From: Emcibacteraceae bacterium
Lineage (GTDB): Bacteria; Pseudomonadota; Alphaproteobacteria; Sphingomonadales; Emcibacteraceae
Length of the DNA: 7,060 nucleotides
Direction: 5' to 3'
Assembly: GCA_016763335.1 (NCBI GenBank)
Contig: JAESUD010000064.1
Coordinates: 1-7,060 of the forward strand
The translations under genes were made by a program, and so were the position numbers. Below the pieces are notes generated by a model. The model had not been told where the DNA came from. It saw nothing but the letters and a program-made list of their open reading frames with translations, and did not search any database. Positions 6,902 to 7,060 of the stretch are shown here, piece after piece (position 1 is the stretch's first letter; the number at the start of each line of letters is the position of its first letter).

Positions 6902-6965
6902 TTATATACTTATCAAAAGAACTTTGGCATATAGCAATTTTATAAATTGAATTAGGATTTTCATT
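6902..6965 (+). promoter_or_regulatory. AT-rich gap before the asparaginase gene, possible promoter
   Basis: This 64-bp gap is the first sizeable break in the rightward genes and may contain a new promoter. TTGGCA (6924-6929) resembles a -35 hexamer and TATAAA (6941-6946) a -10, but their 11-base spacing is wrong for a pair, so no promoter is firmly identified. CAATTT (6935-6940) and AAATTG (6944-6949) form a small dyad around TAT. It is too AT-rich and lacks the T-run of an intrinsic terminator. AGGA (6954-6957) is the ribosome binding site of the next gene, eight bases before its ATG. Confidence 0.3.
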
Positions 6966-7060
6966 ATGGCAAATACATATGCACTTGCCCTTCACGGCGG
7001 TGCTGGCCCAAAGGCCGGCGAAGATTATCAAATCGTGGAAAAGCACCTTGCAGAATTAGC
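6966..7060 (+). CDS. Isoaspartyl peptidase/L-asparaginase, plant-type Ntn hydrolase (partial, N-terminus only)
   Basis: Only the first 31 codons are inside the window; the gene continues past the right edge. The N-terminal segment ALALHGGAGPKAG (6-18) matches the conserved opening strand and loop of the asparaginase_2 family (PF01112), where HGGAG is highly characteristic. These enzymes are made as a precursor of about 300 residues that cleaves itself before an internal threonine, then hydrolyses isoaspartyl dipeptides and L-asparagine. The catalytic threonine lies outside the window, so activity cannot be judged. No signal peptide is visible. The start at 6966 is supported by AGGA (6954-6957) eight bases upstream. 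The 64-bp gap before it suggests it may be transcribed separately, and it has no clear link to the aromatic-type genes. Confidence 0.8.
   Translation, partial: MANTYALALHGGAGPKAGEDYQIVEKHLAEL

Noticed and set aside
6935..6949. Hairpin as an intrinsic terminator after the secreted protein gene
   Set aside because: The stem is only six AT-rich pairs and no T-run follows, so it would not make a stable terminator.

Overview
The window looks like a catabolic locus of a proteobacterium, most likely an alphaproteobacterium of middling GC. This is a judgement from gene style and base composition, not from a marker gene. Two transcription units diverge from a 157-bp AT-rich regulatory gap (2210-2366). 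Hand counts give about 49% GC in 4681-4800 (inside the acyl-CoA dehydrogenase) and about 34% in 5641-6000 (inside the DUF1697 gene).

Leftward (minus strand): a metal-dependent cyclase/kynurenine-formamidase-family hydrolase (2209-1430) is followed after 9 nt by iorA, the alpha subunit of an indolepyruvate-type 2-oxoacid:ferredoxin oxidoreductase. iorA runs off the left edge inside its thiamine-diphosphate motif. Rightward (plus strand): SDR dehydrogenase (2367), atypical crotonase (3127), acyl-CoA dehydrogenase (3936), RidA-like protein (5125), DUF1697 protein (5526) and a secreted protein of unknown function (6065). They are packed with gaps of 10, -1, 1, 2 and -4 nt. After a 64-bp gap, a plant-type L-asparaginase/isoaspartyl peptidase begins at 6966 and leaves the right edge.

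The SDR, crotonase, acyl-CoA dehydrogenase and RidA genes form a beta-oxidation-like module. From memory, closely similar crotonase and RidA proteins sit beside 2-aminobenzoyl-CoA (anthraniloyl-CoA) monooxygenase and aryl-CoA ligase genes in aerobic aromatic degraders. Together with an indolepyruvate-type oxidoreductase and a hydrolase of the kynurenine formamidase/isatin hydrolase family, the simplest reading is degradation of an indole- or tryptophan-derived aromatic through an anthraniloyl-CoA-like thioester. The diagnostic ligase, monooxygenase and regulator are not in the window, so this stays an inference.

The points most worth a second look are these: the crotonase lacks both usual catalytic glutamates; the RidA protein lacks the arginine needed for classical imine deaminase activity; three inverted repeats lie in the divergent promoter region; and an AT-rich DUF1697 gene plus an unknown secreted protein are attached to the end of the catabolic operon. 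I saw no RNA genes, CRISPR arrays, insertion sequences or convincing terminators.
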